Shown here: positions 52,342 to 60,677 of the stretch, piece after piece
How positions within the stretch are numbered: the stretch's first letter is position 1
Layout of the letters: each line of letters opens with the position of its first letter
Assembly (NCBI GenBank): GCA_963850415.1
Contig: CAWKLE010000003.1
Coordinates: forward strand, 186,001-250,000
Direction: 5' to 3'
DNA length: 64,000 bases
From: VAXT01 sp963850415
GTDB lineage: Bacteria > Actinomycetota > Thermoleophilia > Gaiellales > Gaiellaceae
Notes under the pieces: model-generated
The model's database searches: none
What the model was told of the DNA's origin: nothing
Seen by the model: only the letters and a program-made list of their open reading frames with translations
Translations under genes and position numbers: made by a program

Positions 52342-52725
52342 ATGTCGACCTTCAACTTCGGACACCAGGACGCCGCGAGCATCCAGAACATCGAGGGCGA
52401 TGCAAGGAGCATTCACGCGTCCGCGACGTGGGAGACCGTCGAGCTCCGGCGCACGATTGTCCAGACACGGGAAGAAGTCGCCGGGCTGGGCCTCTCGCCT
52501 CCCGTGCTCGAGTCGGTGAGCCACTCGCTCGACGCCGCGGCCCAGGAAGCAGACGTGACGAGGCCGGACCGATACAAGGTGGGAGAGCACCTCGGCGCGG
52601 TTGCGCACACGCTGAAGGAGGCGGGAGCTCTAGCAGGTGCAGGCATCGCCGTCCGCCAGGCGTTGTGCCGGGCGACTGAGCTTCTCGGTCCCGCCGGGCT
52701 CGCCACGATCGCCGCCGTCCTCTAG
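52342..52725 (+). CDS. Hypothetical helical protein
   Basis: 127 aa. The N-terminus FNFGHQDAASIQNIEGDARS has the NFG-x-IQNI-G-D pattern I associate with small effector-associated domains; the rest is predicted helical (ELRRTIVQTREEVAGLG, VGEHLGAVAHTLKEAGAL). The ATG at 52342 follows GGGGAG. Role unknown; it follows the 28-aa ORF closely. Confidence 0.7.
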   Translation: MSTFNFGHQDAASIQNIEGDARSIHASATWETVELRRTIVQTREEVAGLGLSPPVLESVSHSLDAAAQEADVTRPDRYKVGEHLGAVAHTLKEAGALAGAGIAVRQALCRATELLGPAGLATIAAVL

Positions 52726-52750
52726 TCCGCGCCGTCGTAGACTTGCGCTC

Positions 52751-53173
52751 GTGGCCGACGTGCTGAACGGAAGCTGCCTGTGCGGAGGCGTTCGCTTCGA
52801 GGTCACCGAACCGCCCGTCTCGGCCAGCTACTGCCACTGCACGCGCTGCCAGAAGCGGACCGGCACCGCCGCCTCTCCGCAGGCGCGGATCGTTCCCGGA
52901 TCGCTCCGCATCACGGCCGGCGAGGACCTCGTCCGCGCGTACGAGCCTCCGGACGGCTTCCCGAAAGCGTTCTGCTCCGGCTGCGGCTCCGCGCTTTGGA
53001 GCGTCAACCCGCACACGAACGAGATCGCCTCGGTCCGCATGAGCGCGTTCGACGACGACCCCGGCGTCCGGCCCTCGTACCGGCAGTTCGTGACCTACGC
53101 GGCCGCGTGGGAGCCGATTCCGGACGACGGCCTTCCACGGCACCCGGAAGGCATCCCTCCGCAGCCCGGCTAA
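52751..53173 (+). CDS. GFA (CENP-V) family zinc protein
   Basis: 140 aa with the zinc ligands of the GFA family: SCLCGGVRFEV, YCHCTRCQKRTG and FCSGCGSALW. The name comes from glutathione-dependent formaldehyde-activating enzyme, but most members have unknown function. GTG start at 52751. Confidence 0.9.
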   Translation: MADVLNGSCLCGGVRFEVTEPPVSASYCHCTRCQKRTGTAASPQARIVPGSLRITAGEDLVRAYEPPDGFPKAFCSGCGSALWSVNPHTNEIASVRMSAFDDDPGVRPSYRQFVTYAAAWEPIPDDGLPRHPEGIPPQPG

Positions 53174-53182
53174 CCTAGGGCG

Positions 53183-53860
53183 ATGAGCCGTCGGCGCCTC
53201 GCCATCCTCGCCTCCCTCGCAGGCCTCTCCGCCCTCGTCGTGGCGATGGTCGCGGTGCGCGTCGTCTACACCGGCAACGACTACTTCACGAACCTCGTCT
53301 GGAATCTGTTCCTCGCCTGGATCCCGCTCGGGCTCGCCGTCTACGCCTACGACGGCTACCGGAAGGGCCAGGGCCGGCTCCGGCTCTGGGCGGCCGGCGG
53401 GCTCTGGCTCCTGTTCTTCCCCAACGCGCTGTACATCGTCACCGACTTCAAGTGGCTCAACGACTGGGCCGGGGCACCGATCTGGTACGACGTCGTGCTC
53501 GTCTCGTCAGCGGCCTGGTGCGGGCTCTTGCTCGGGTTCGCATCGCTCTACCTGATGCAGAACGTGGTGCGAGGCGCTTTCGGGACGGCCCGCGCCTGGG
53601 CCTTCGCGCTCGCGACCCTGGCGCTGGGCGCGTTCGGCGTCTACCTCGGACGCTTCGAGCGCTGGAACTCCTGGGACGTCTTCACCAAGCCGCAGCAGCT
53701 CGCGCACGACCTGCTGCCGCACGTGGCTCATCCCCAGGATCACCCGCGGGCGCTGGCCGTGATGGTGCTGTTCACCGCGTTCCTCGCGATGAGCTACCTC
53801 GTCTTCTACGCCTTCGCCCAGCCGGAAGCCGCCGAGCCGGTCCGCAGCAACCGCTCCTAG
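53183..53860 (+). CDS. DUF1361 membrane protein
   Basis: 225 aa with about six or seven helices. Conserved family segments are NLFLAWIPLGLAVYAY, LWLLFFPNALYIVTDF, YDVVLVSSAAWCGLLLGFASLY and YLGRFERWNSWDVFTKP. Function unknown; some relatives lie near stress or regulatory genes. It starts 9 bases after the GFA gene and is likely co-transcribed. Confidence 0.88.
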   Translation: MSRRRLAILASLAGLSALVVAMVAVRVVYTGNDYFTNLVWNLFLAWIPLGLAVYAYDGYRKGQGRLRLWAAGGLWLLFFPNALYIVTDFKWLNDWAGAPIWYDVVLVSSAAWCGLLLGFASLYLMQNVVRGAFGTARAWAFALATLALGAFGVYLGRFERWNSWDVFTKPQQLAHDLLPHVAHPQDHPRALAVMVLFTAFLAMSYLVFYAFAQPEAAEPVRSNRS

Positions 53861-53864
53861 GCGC

Positions 53865-55529
53865 TCAGACCGAGGCCATCCCCGGGCGGAGGCCGGACAG
53901 GCGGCTGGCGACGACCGCGTCCGCGGCCTCGACGCTCGCCGGGTGTCCCGTGACCGCACTCAGGAACTCGTCGCGCTCGAGCGCGCGGAGGCTGACCTCG
54001 CCCCTGGCGGTGACCGTCGCGGTGCGCGGCACGTCGCGCAGGAGCGCGATCTCGCCGAAGTGGTCGCCCGCGCCCATCGTCCCCACGTGCTCCCCGTTGA
54101 GCGACACGTCGACCTCGCCGGAGTCGATGACGTAGAAGCGGTCGCCGGGGTCGCCCTCGCGGACGATCTCGGTTCCCGGGTCGGCCCGGACCTGGATCAG
54201 GCTCAACGCAAGCTCGTCGATCGTGGTCGCGGGGAGCGGCCTGAACAGCGGAATCGTCCTGAGGAGCGCGATCTCCTTGGTCGGAGCGACGACGTCGGCA
54301 TCGAGGGACGTGATCCGCCGCCAGGTCAGCCCGGCGCTCAACGGCAGCAGTGCGCCCGTGAGGATGAGCGCCCAGCGGATGCCGACGGCGTTGATCATCA
54401 GCGGGGCGAAGATCGCGCCGAGCCCGACGGTCCCGATGAAGACGCTCTGGATCACTCCGAACACGCGCGTGAGCACCTCGTCCGGCACGGTCCGCTGCAG
54501 GAGGGTCAGCGCGGCGACGTCGACGACCGTGTTCCCAACGCCGACGATCGCGAGCAGGATCAGCGCCACCGGCGGCTGCGGGAAGATGCCGATCAACGCG
54601 ATCGGGATTCCCCAGAGCAGCAGGCCGAACGCGAAGTCGGAGGCGAGGCGCTGCCGCCCGACCAGTGCGAAGGCCGCGACCGCGCCGAGCAGCCCGCCGA
54701 TCCCGACCGCCGAGTTCAGGAAGCCCACTCCCGCCTGCCCGAGGTCGAGCAGCTCGAGTGCGGCAACGACGATCAGGACGTTGAGCGAGCCCGCGACGAA
54801 CGTCTGGATTCCGTACAAGGTCACGATCAGCGCCAGCTTCCGGTCGCTCGCAATAGCCCCGAAGCCGCCGAAGAACTCGCGCATGAAGTTGCCCTCGACG
54901 TCGCGCTCCGGAGCGGCCTCGACCTTCAGCCCGACGAGCAGCGCCGACGCGCCGACGAATGCAACCGCGGCCGCCGCGAAGACGGTCTGCGTGTTCGTCG
55001 CCGCCAACAGGATCCCGCCGAGCGCGGGGCCGAGGAAGATCCCGGAGCTCTCGACCGTGGTCAGCACGAGGTTGGCCGCGGTCAGCTCCTCCGTCGTCTT
55101 CGCGAGCTGCGGTAGGAGCGCGGACTGCATCGGGCGCACCGTGCTCGCCATCAACGCAACGCCTCCGCTCAGCGCGTAGACGAGCCAGTTCGGGCCCCCG
55201 GCGAAGAGGACGAGCGCCGTCGCTGCCATGAAGCCTGCCCGGACGAACGAGAGGACGACGAGCAGAAGCTCGCGCCGGTAGCGATCGCCGAGCACGCCGG
55301 CGAACGGCGCCGCGATAAAAGCCGGCAGGACCCGGATCACGCCGACCAGGCCGACCCCCGCTGCACCACCCTGGTCGTACGCGTACACGGCCAGCGCGAT
55401 GATGAACGCCCAGTACGCGGTGATCGAAGCGGCCCAGGAGAGCTCGACACGGCGCAGCGCCGGATTGGTGACGACGGCCCGGAACGCATCCATCGATTCC
55501 CCGAACCGCTCGCGGAATGAACCGAGCAC
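53865..55529 (-). CDS. MFS transporter fused to a cyclic-nucleotide-binding domain
   Basis: 554 aa. Residues ~1-400 form a 12-helix MFS transporter (FAGVLGDRYRRELLLVVLSFVRAG near aa 60). Residues ~415-535 form a cNMP-binding domain (LFRPLPATTIDEL, GDPGDRFYVIDSGEVDVSL, AGDHFGEIALLRDVPRTATV; the phosphate-binding cassette FGEIALLxxxPRTATV is intact). Transport may be gated by cAMP or a related nucleotide. ATG start. Converges on the DUF1361 gene with 4 bases between stops. Confidence 0.92.
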   Translation of the reverse strand: MLGSFRERFGESMDAFRAVVTNPALRRVELSWAASITAYWAFIIALAVYAYDQGGAAGVGLVGVIRVLPAFIAAPFAGVLGDRYRRELLLVVLSFVRAGFMAATALVLFAGGPNWLVYALSGGVALMASTVRPMQSALLPQLAKTTEELTAANLVLTTVESSGIFLGPALGGILLAATNTQTVFAAAAVAFVGASALLVGLKVEAAPERDVEGNFMREFFGGFGAIASDRKLALIVTLYGIQTFVAGSLNVLIVVAALELLDLGQAGVGFLNSAVGIGGLLGAVAAFALVGRQRLASDFAFGLLLWGIPIALIGIFPQPPVALILLAIVGVGNTVVDVAALTLLQRTVPDEVLTRVFGVIQSVFIGTVGLGAIFAPLMINAVGIRWALILTGALLPLSAGLTWRRITSLDADVVAPTKEIALLRTIPLFRPLPATTIDELALSLIQVRADPGTEIVREGDPGDRFYVIDSGEVDVSLNGEHVGTMGAGDHFGEIALLRDVPRTATVTARGEVSLRALERDEFLSAVTGHPASVEAADAVVASRLSGLRPGMASV

Positions 55530-55680
55530 ACGAGAACCATTGCAGGGTCGCGCCGAGGAGACTAGGGACTAGGGGCCTATTTGACCTTCTCGTGTGAAAA
55601 GAGGGAAGATTCCGGGAGCGACGACCGTCTAGTGGTCGACATTTCGATGTAATGCGGCTATGCAGCGAGAGGAGAAACAG
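55530..55680 (+). promoter_or_regulatory. Divergent promoter region for the MFS-cNMP and repetitive-peptide genes
   Basis: About 150 AT-richer bases between divergent starts (TTTGACCTTCTCGTGTGAAAA near 55579). It must contain both promoters. I see no inverted repeat strong enough to call an operator. Confidence 0.4.
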
Positions 55681-55956
55681 GTGAGCGAAGATCGGGAGCA
55701 GAACATCAGCGAGGATCGCGAGCAGAACATCGACGACGTCGAGGGGCACAGCCTCCCCGGCCAGAACGTCGGTGCGAACGTCGGTGCGAACGTCGGCCAG
55801 AACACAGGTCAGAACATCGGTGAGACCGACGAGGACGCGCCAGACTTCGAGGGGCACGCACTCATCGGTCAGAACATCGGCGCCAACACGGGCGAGCCGA
55901 CTGACGCGAACATCGGTGCCAACACCGGCGAGCCGACCGACGCGAACATCGCGTAG
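55681..55956 (+). CDS. Repetitive Asn/Gly-rich acidic peptide with two DxEGH modules
   Basis: 91 aa of near-periodic sequence: SEDREQNI twice, then DDVEGHSLPGQNVG followed by a four-residue G-x-N-V/I/T ladder, then PDFEGHALIGQNIG and GANTGEPTDANI twice. No Cys, no membrane segment, strongly acidic. The GTG at 55681 follows GAGAGGAGAA; an ATG at 55660 is the alternative. It could be a structural or low-complexity protein or the precursor of a modified peptide. Convergent with the GAF/protease operon. Function unknown. Confidence 0.7.
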   Translation: MSEDREQNISEDREQNIDDVEGHSLPGQNVGANVGANVGQNTGQNIGETDEDAPDFEGHALIGQNIGANTGEPTDANIGANTGEPTDANIA

Positions 55957-55978
55957 TCGCTAGTCAGCAGCAGTTTTA

Positions 55979-56001
55979 CGAGGGCGGCCTAGCCGCCCTC
56001 G
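55979..56001. terminator. Hairpin between convergent genes, possible bidirectional terminator
   Basis: Perfect 10-bp stem CGAGGGCGGC / GCCGCCCTCG around CTA. The CTA is the antisense of the GAF gene stop codon. There is no long T-run, only TTTT just outside on one side, so termination strength is uncertain. Confidence 0.5.
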
Positions 56002-56639
56002 TTGCTTCTCAGGATCTCTTCCAGCGCGCCGAGCATCCGTAGCGCGGCCGCGCGCTCCTCGTCCTCGAGCCGCTCCACGGTCGTCGCCAGCCGCGCGAGC
56101 GTTTCGGCCCCCTCGCCGGTCGAGGCGAGCACGGCCTCTGCGTGGCGCGCGCGACGGAGAAGGTCGAGCGCGATCGCCGCCTGGTTCGCGAACAACCCGA
56201 GCAGGTCCATCTCGACGAGCGAGAACTGCGAGCGCTGCGGCCGGTCGAGGACCTCGAGCACGCCGAGCGCCCGCTCGTCGTGGAGCAGCGGGACGGCCAT
56301 CAGGCCCTTCGGGATGTAGCCCGTCCCCTCGGCGAAGTCCTTCGCGAAGCGCGGATCCTCGGTCACGTCCTCGATCACGAGCGGCTGGCGCGTGACGAGC
56401 ACCCAGCCGGCGATGCCCGTGCTCGACGGGAAGCGCTGCCCGAGGAGCGTTTCGGCCCCGTACCCGGCGATCGCCTCGAAGACGAGCTCGTCCGTCTCCT
56501 CGTCGAGGATGAAGATCGACGACGCCTTCGCGTTGAAGATCGCCCGCGCAACCTCGACGACGGACTCCAGCAGGGAGCGAAACGTGTCCTGCGATCCGAC
56601 CACGCCCGCGGCGACCGCGGCCTTGAGCTCTTCGCTCAT
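55989..56639 (-). CDS. GAF domain protein
   Basis: 216 aa. The GAF domain spans about aa 20-165 (IFNAKASSIFILDEETDELVFEAIAGYG, FPSSTGIAGWVLVTRQPLVIEDV, MAVPLLHDERALGVLEVLDR), followed by helices (VERLEDEERAAALRMLGALEEIL). No output domain is attached, so it should act through a partner. GGAGGAGG precedes the ATG, which overlaps the protease stop (ATGA). Last gene of the sigma-factor operon. Confidence 0.9.
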   Translation of the reverse strand: MSEELKAAVAAGVVGSQDTFRSLLESVVEVARAIFNAKASSIFILDEETDELVFEAIAGYGAETLLGQRFPSSTGIAGWVLVTRQPLVIEDVTEDPRFAKDFAEGTGYIPKGLMAVPLLHDERALGVLEVLDRPQRSQFSLVEMDLLGLFANQAAIALDLLRRARHAEAVLASTGEGAETLARLATTVERLEDEERAAALRMLGALEEILRSNEGG

Positions 56640-57490
56640 CGACCTCCTCCTACGTTCGACGATGTCAGGTAGAGAACGCTCTTGAGTTGAAACGGGGTCA
56701 GGTCCCGATGCTTGGCGAGGACGAGCGCGCACAGGCCGGTCATATGGGGCGTGGCGAAGCTGTTCCCCGTGCAGCGGATCCGGGCGCCGCCCGTCCAGGC
56801 GACCTCGACGTCTACCCCGCGCGCGAAGAACTCGACCGGTGGATCCGGGTTGTAGTAGAAGGTCGTCGCGTCCTGCTCCTCGTGGCTGCCGACGGAGATG
56901 ACCGAGGAGAAGCGCCACGGGTAGCTCTCGACCGGCATGTTGTGGGCCGACGCCACGAGCACCGTGCGCCGGAAGTACGCGCGGTCGGTGAGCTCGTGGA
57001 GGATCCCGGCGAACTGGCGCTTCGTCGTCGACAGGCTCATGTTCACCACGTCGAAGCCCTGCTCGACCGCCCAGCGCAGGCCGGCCAGGAGGACGTCTCC
57101 GCTCCCGGTGAAGCCGGCCCCGAGCACGCGGACGCTCGTCAGCTCGCAGTCCGGTGCGAGCGAGCGGACGATCCCCGCGCAGGCGGTGCCGTGCCCGCAG
57201 AGGTCGCCTTCGGTGTCGTCGGCGACCACGGCTTCGCCGTCCGGGTCGAGCGAGACGGCCACCGACTGCTGGACGTGTCCAACGAGCGGATGCTCCGGGT
57301 CGACGCCGCTGTCGAGGATGCAGACACGGACTCCCTTGCCCGTCGAATCACCCCACGCCCATTCCCGCGTGACCTCGCCGGGCCACTGGACCGGCAGCGA
57401 GATGTCCGCGCCGGCCCCGGCGGGCAGGCTCCAGGCGGGCCTCAGCTCGCCGTGCGGCTCCTGTTCCTGGTTGGGGTCCGGTCGGGCCAT
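56636..57490 (-). CDS. Subtilisin-like serine protease (S8), no signal peptide
   Basis: 284 aa with the full triad: Asp in VCILDSGVD (near aa 59), His in LCGHGTACAG (near aa 99), Ser in CTGNSFATPHM (near aa 245), and the oxyanion Asn in SAHNMPV. There is no signal sequence or long propeptide (N-terminus MARPDPNQEQEPHGELRP), so it is probably intracellular. Located between FTCD-like and GAF genes in one operon. Confidence 0.9.
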   Translation of the reverse strand: MARPDPNQEQEPHGELRPAWSLPAGAGADISLPVQWPGEVTREWAWGDSTGKGVRVCILDSGVDPEHPLVGHVQQSVAVSLDPDGEAVVADDTEGDLCGHGTACAGIVRSLAPDCELTSVRVLGAGFTGSGDVLLAGLRWAVEQGFDVVNMSLSTTKRQFAGILHELTDRAYFRRTVLVASAHNMPVESYPWRFSSVISVGSHEEQDATTFYYNPDPPVEFFARGVDVEVAWTGGARIRCTGNSFATPHMTGLCALVLAKHRDLTPFQLKSVLYLTSSNVGGGR

Positions 57491-57509
57491 CGGGTGGATC
57501 GTACGACGG

Positions 57510-58097
57510 CTACCCGGCCGCGGCGAGAGCCCGCTCGGAAGCATCGGCGGCGGACGCAACGAGCCCGCGGACGTGGCGCACCCTCGGATCGTCCTCCGTT
57601 GCGCCCAGGTTCGTCTCGACGAGCGTCGCGGCCACGCGGGCGCCGCTCTCCGCGAGGATCGACGCGGCCGCTGCGTCGGCACGCACCTCCGGGTTCCCGT
57701 TCTCGACGAGCAGCGCGGCGAGACACGCAAGGTCGCAGCCCGCCTCGGCAATGCGCATCGGGATCTCCGCGGATCGCTCGAGAGCCGCGCGCAGCTGCTG
57801 GTCGCGGTAGCGCTCCGCCAGCTCCTCGCGGCCGCGCAGCGCGGCCAGCGCCTCGTCGTAGGCCTCCGCGTCGGCCTGGGCGAGCGGCGCCACGCGGGCG
57901 CGGAACGTCTCGGCCTGGCCGATCACGCCCCCGGCCTCCTGCCAGTAGCCGTGCGAGGCGCGCGCCACCTTCGAGACGAGCCCCGCCGCCATGGCGACGA
58001 CGATCGCCGCGGCCGAGCCGCCTCCGGGGGACGGTGTATCGCCCGCGAGCGTGTCGAGCAGCTCGCCGAGGGGTGCGTCAAGCAGGTCGCCGGTCAT
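57510..58097 (-). CDS. Cyclodeaminase/cyclohydrolase (FTCD C-terminal-like)
   Basis: 195-aa helical protein with the hallmark TPSPGGGSAAAIVVAMAAGLV near aa 21-41. Family members act on formimino- or methenyl-tetrahydrofolate. A folate link fits the methylenetetrahydrofolate reductase gene nearby, although that is in another operon. It starts 20 bases after the small protein gene and ends 19 bases before the protease gene. Confidence 0.88.
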   Translation of the reverse strand: MTGDLLDAPLGELLDTLAGDTPSPGGGSAAAIVVAMAAGLVSKVARASHGYWQEAGGVIGQAETFRARVAPLAQADAEAYDEALAALRGREELAERYRDQQLRAALERSAEIPMRIAEAGCDLACLAALLVENGNPEVRADAAAASILAESGARVAATLVETNLGATEDDPRVRHVRGLVASAADASERALAAAG

Positions 58098-58117
58098 GCC
58101 GGGACCATTTTCTGCTT

Positions 58118-58369
58118 TTACGAGGAGAAGCGCTCGCGAACGGCGTCCAGCAAGACGGGATCCGGGTCGAATCCAGCCCCTTCGAGCGTGCTCTCGGTGT
58201 CCGCGATCAGTGCCTCGCGAAAGGCCTGATCCGCACGAGCGCGCTCGACGATGTCGTCCAGACCTCTCCGCGCGAGCGGAATCTCCTGCGCAGCCTTGAC
58301 CCACGCCTCGGGGGCGGCGGGAAGAGTGCGGAGCAGCACAGCCAGGGTTTCCTCGTCGTAGTTACGCAT
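58118..58369 (-). CDS. Small helical protein downstream of an ECF sigma factor
   Basis: 83 aa: MRNYDEETLAVLLRTLPAAP, WVKAAQEIPLARRGLDDIVERA, ending VLLDAVRERF. It begins 6 bases after the sigma factor gene. Position suggests a regulator of the sigma factor, but it lacks the anti-sigma zinc motif HxxxCxxC. Unknown. Confidence 0.72.
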   Translation of the reverse strand: MRNYDEETLAVLLRTLPAAPEAWVKAAQEIPLARRGLDDIVERARADQAFREALIADTESTLEGAGFDPDPVLLDAVRERFSS

Positions 58370-58375
58370 ACGTGA

Positions 58376-58930
58376 TCAACCACCAGACTCCGCAGTGACC
58401 GAATTTCTTCCCTCGAGCTCCGTGCGGAGCTTGACGAGGCAGCGGGAGATGCGGCTCGCGATCGTGCCCGCCGGGAGATCGAGGGCGTCGCCGATCAACC
58501 GGTAGCTCTCGTCCCGGGCGAAGAAGCGGTCGAGGATCTCGCGGCAGTTACTCGGAAGCGTGGCGAGGGCGTCGTGGATGAAGAGGGCCTCGTCGAGCGT
58601 CGCGATCGTGTCGTCGACGCCCGACGGCTCGGGGATCTCGCCCGGTTGCTCGCGCGCTCCGGCGCGAATCGTGTCCAGGCAGAGCCGCCGCGTCAGCTGG
58701 GCCAGCCAGGGCCGGATCGCGGCGTCGTTCCTGAGCTTCGGCAGGTTCTGGTACGCGCGGGCGAAGACCTCCTGGAACACGTCCTCGGCATCCGCCTCCG
58801 AGAGGCGGAAGGCCTGGACCGCGATCGCGTACACGTAGCGGGAGAAGCGATCGACGAGCTCGCGCCACGCGTCGTCGTCTCCCGAGCGGCAGCGGGCGAC
58901 GAGTTGTGCGTCGGTTTCTGCGACGGGCAC
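58376..58930 (-). CDS. ECF-type RNA polymerase sigma factor
   Basis: 184 aa. Region 2 reads FSRYVYAIAVQAFRLSEADAEDVFQEVFARAY...IRPWLAQLTRRLCLDTIRA. A linker with PEPSGVDDT follows, then region 4 LPSNCREILDRFFARDESYRLIGDALDLPAGTIASRISRCLVKLR. Second gene of a six-gene operon (59213 to 55989). No canonical anti-sigma gene is adjacent. Confidence 0.92.
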   Translation of the reverse strand: MPVAETDAQLVARCRSGDDDAWRELVDRFSRYVYAIAVQAFRLSEADAEDVFQEVFARAYQNLPKLRNDAAIRPWLAQLTRRLCLDTIRAGAREQPGEIPEPSGVDDTIATLDEALFIHDALATLPSNCREILDRFFARDESYRLIGDALDLPAGTIASRISRCLVKLRTELEGRNSVTAESGG

Positions 58931-58958
58931 GCCTCGAATGAAAGCGCAACCGCGCCGT

Positions 58959-59213
58959 TCAGAGCAAGATTCGAACCGCGAGGCGTGATGAGCAGCCGTG
59001 CACAGCGACGAGCGCGGTCGCCAGTTCGAGGTCGATGTGGTCCGCGCGAGCGATCACCATCGCGTCCTCGAGCTCGTAGCCGTGCTCCAGGAGCTGCCCG
59101 AGGCGCCATGCTCTGTGGTCGAGCTCCTCGGGCGTCAGCTCCTCGTTCGGGTCCAGCGCCTCGAGGACGGCGAGGCCGATTTCACGGTGGTCGAACTCGG
59201 TCGGGAGCGTCAT
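58959..59213 (-). CDS. Small conserved hypothetical protein
   Basis: 84 aa, helical: FDHREIGLAVLEALDPNEELTPEELDHRAWRLGQLLEHGYELEDAMVIARAD. It ends 28 bases before the sigma factor start. Function unknown. It may be the first gene of the operon. Confidence 0.68.
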   Translation of the reverse strand: MTLPTEFDHREIGLAVLEALDPNEELTPEELDHRAWRLGQLLEHGYELEDAMVIARADHIDLELATALVAVHGCSSRLAVRILL

Positions 59214-59275
59214 GGCAAGCGCGTTTTCGGCCGTTCTGCGCGCCGCCTTGATCCCCAGGTCGTAGCCTCACGCCT

Positions 59276-60052
59276 GTGGAGACCGGCCTTGCAGGCAAGC
59301 GCGTCCTCGTCACCGGCGCTTCAGGCGGAATCGGAGGTGCCTGCGCGCGCGAATTCGCGGCTGAGGGCAGCCGTGTCGTCGTCCATTACCACCGGGGGCG
59401 CGAGCGGGCCGAGGCGCTGAGCGAGGAGCTCGGCGGGGCGCCGATCGTCGGCGGAGACCTGCGGGACGAAGGCGCCGTCGACGAGCTCTTCCGGCGGAGC
59501 ATCGAGGAGCTGGGCGGGCTCGACGTCTGCGCTGCGGTCGCGGGGAAGTGGCCCGAGGAGGACGTGCCGCTCTGGGAGCTGCCGCTCGAGCGCTGGGAGG
59601 AGACGCTGCGCGCCAACCTGACGATCACGTATCTGACCGCGCGCGCATTCCTGCGCGAGGTGGAGCGCAGCGGGCACGGCAGCCTCGTCATGATCGGGTC
59701 GACGGCGGGGCTGTTCGGGGAGGCGGGGCATGCGGACTACGCCGCCGCCAAGTCGGCGATCGTGCACGGGCTCCTGCTGAGCCTGAAGAACGAGATCGCG
59801 CGCATCGCTCCGCTCGGGCGCGTGAACGTCGTCAGCCCCGGCTGGACAGAGTCGCCGATGACGCGTACGACGCTGGCCGATCCGGAGCTCGTCCGCCGCG
59901 TGACGCGGACGATGCCGCTCCGCAAGGTGGCGCGGCCCGAGGACGTCGCGCGGCAGGTGGTCGTCCTCGCGTCGGACGAGTTGTCGGGCCACGTCACCGG
60001 GCAGGTGGTGACTGTCGCCGGCGGAATGGAAGGGCGGCTCTTGAACGAGTGA
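59276..60052 (+). CDS. SDR family oxidoreductase (FabG-like)
   Basis: 258 aa with TGASGGIGGACA near aa 14, an AAVAGKW motif in place of NNAG, and the catalytic Ser in MIGSTAG with DYAAAK (Tyr, Lys) near aa 160. The C-terminal VTGQVVTVAGGM is typical of FabG-like enzymes. GTG start. Divergent from the sigma operon; followed by a hairpin. Confidence 0.9.
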   Translation: METGLAGKRVLVTGASGGIGGACAREFAAEGSRVVVHYHRGRERAEALSEELGGAPIVGGDLRDEGAVDELFRRSIEELGGLDVCAAVAGKWPEEDVPLWELPLERWEETLRANLTITYLTARAFLREVERSGHGSLVMIGSTAGLFGEAGHADYAAAKSAIVHGLLLSLKNEIARIAPLGRVNVVSPGWTESPMTRTTLADPELVRRVTRTMPLRKVARPEDVARQVVVLASDELSGHVTGQVVTVAGGMEGRLLNE

Positions 60053-60077
60053 ACAGCCGCTTCTGCCTCGAGTTACA

Positions 60078-60106
60078 GCGAAGCGGCGGGTTCGCCGCCG
60101 CTTCGC
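60078..60106 (+). terminator. Hairpin after the SDR gene
   Basis: 12-bp stem GCGAAGCGGCGG / CCGCCGCTTCGC around GTTCG, starting 26 bases after the stop. No T-run follows, so it is a weak terminator or an RNA-stability hairpin. Confidence 0.55.
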
Positions 60107-60225
60107 CACTCCTGTAGCCGCAGGATTGCTTGCCGTCAGTCCCCGGCCCACGAAAAGGAGCAGTTCTTGTTTCGGCCAAGCAGATGAAGAGCTTTAGCCC
60201 GATCCAGTTTCATCCGGGAACGACG

Positions 60226-60250
60226 GAGCGGGCCGCCGCCCGGCCCGCTC
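60226..60250. other. GC-rich hairpin and short direct repeats in the long leader region
   Basis: GAGCGGGCC / GGCCCGCTC (9 bp) around GCCGCCC. Downstream GCCGCATTGGGGCC (60293) is repeated as GCCGCATCGGGGCC (60329). These lie in a ~470-base gene-free stretch between the SDR gene and the riboswitch. Function unknown. Confidence 0.45.
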
Positions 60251-60581
60251 TGACGTCTCCGTAGAGAACCGCAGTGATCGCGAGTTGCCCCTGCCGCATT
60301 GGGGCCTCGCTTTTTCCGAGAGCCCCCGCCGCATCGGGGCCGCTCGGTCTCCCGCATTGTGCCAAGTGGATATTGATTGATCTATCCCCCTTTACGCGGT
60401 TGACCGCGGCGCTTCACCTACGCCGAAACGTGGATGCTTCCGGCCCCATTTCGTCACGAATGCGTCGTGGTTCGAGGACTAGACTCGAAAGCGGGTGGCG
60501 GGTGGAGCCTCGATCCCCTCCCAGGGTGGGGACGTGGGGCGATTCTGCCGCTTCGATTGCTTCGATTGCTACGCTCGGCAC

Positions 60582-60668
60582 GTCCATCACGAGCGACCGA
60601 GGGACTCGGCCCCGAGACGTCGCAGCAACCGGCCCGTGGGTGCGGTGCTACCGCCGAGAGCGATGGAG
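60582..60668 (+). ncRNA. SAM-I riboswitch
   Basis: P1 pairs GTCCATC with GATGGAG. The conserved core reads GAGCGACCGAGGGACTCGGC then CCCGAGACGTCGCAGCAACC, and the P4 side reads GGTGCGGTGCTACCGCC. These are the SAM-I hallmarks (GAGGGAnnGGCCC, GCAACC, GTGCnAnnCC). It lies just upstream of a methionine-synthesis gene. The 3' strand of P1 overlaps a Shine-Dalgarno GGAGGT, suggesting translational control. Confidence 0.85.
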
Positions 60669-60677
60669 GTGACCTCG

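Noticed and set aside
56690..56712. Resemblance of GGGGTCAGGTCCCGAT to the palindrome at 2473
   Set aside because: It lies in the conserved C-terminal coding sequence of the S8 protease and differs at key bases; probably coincidence.
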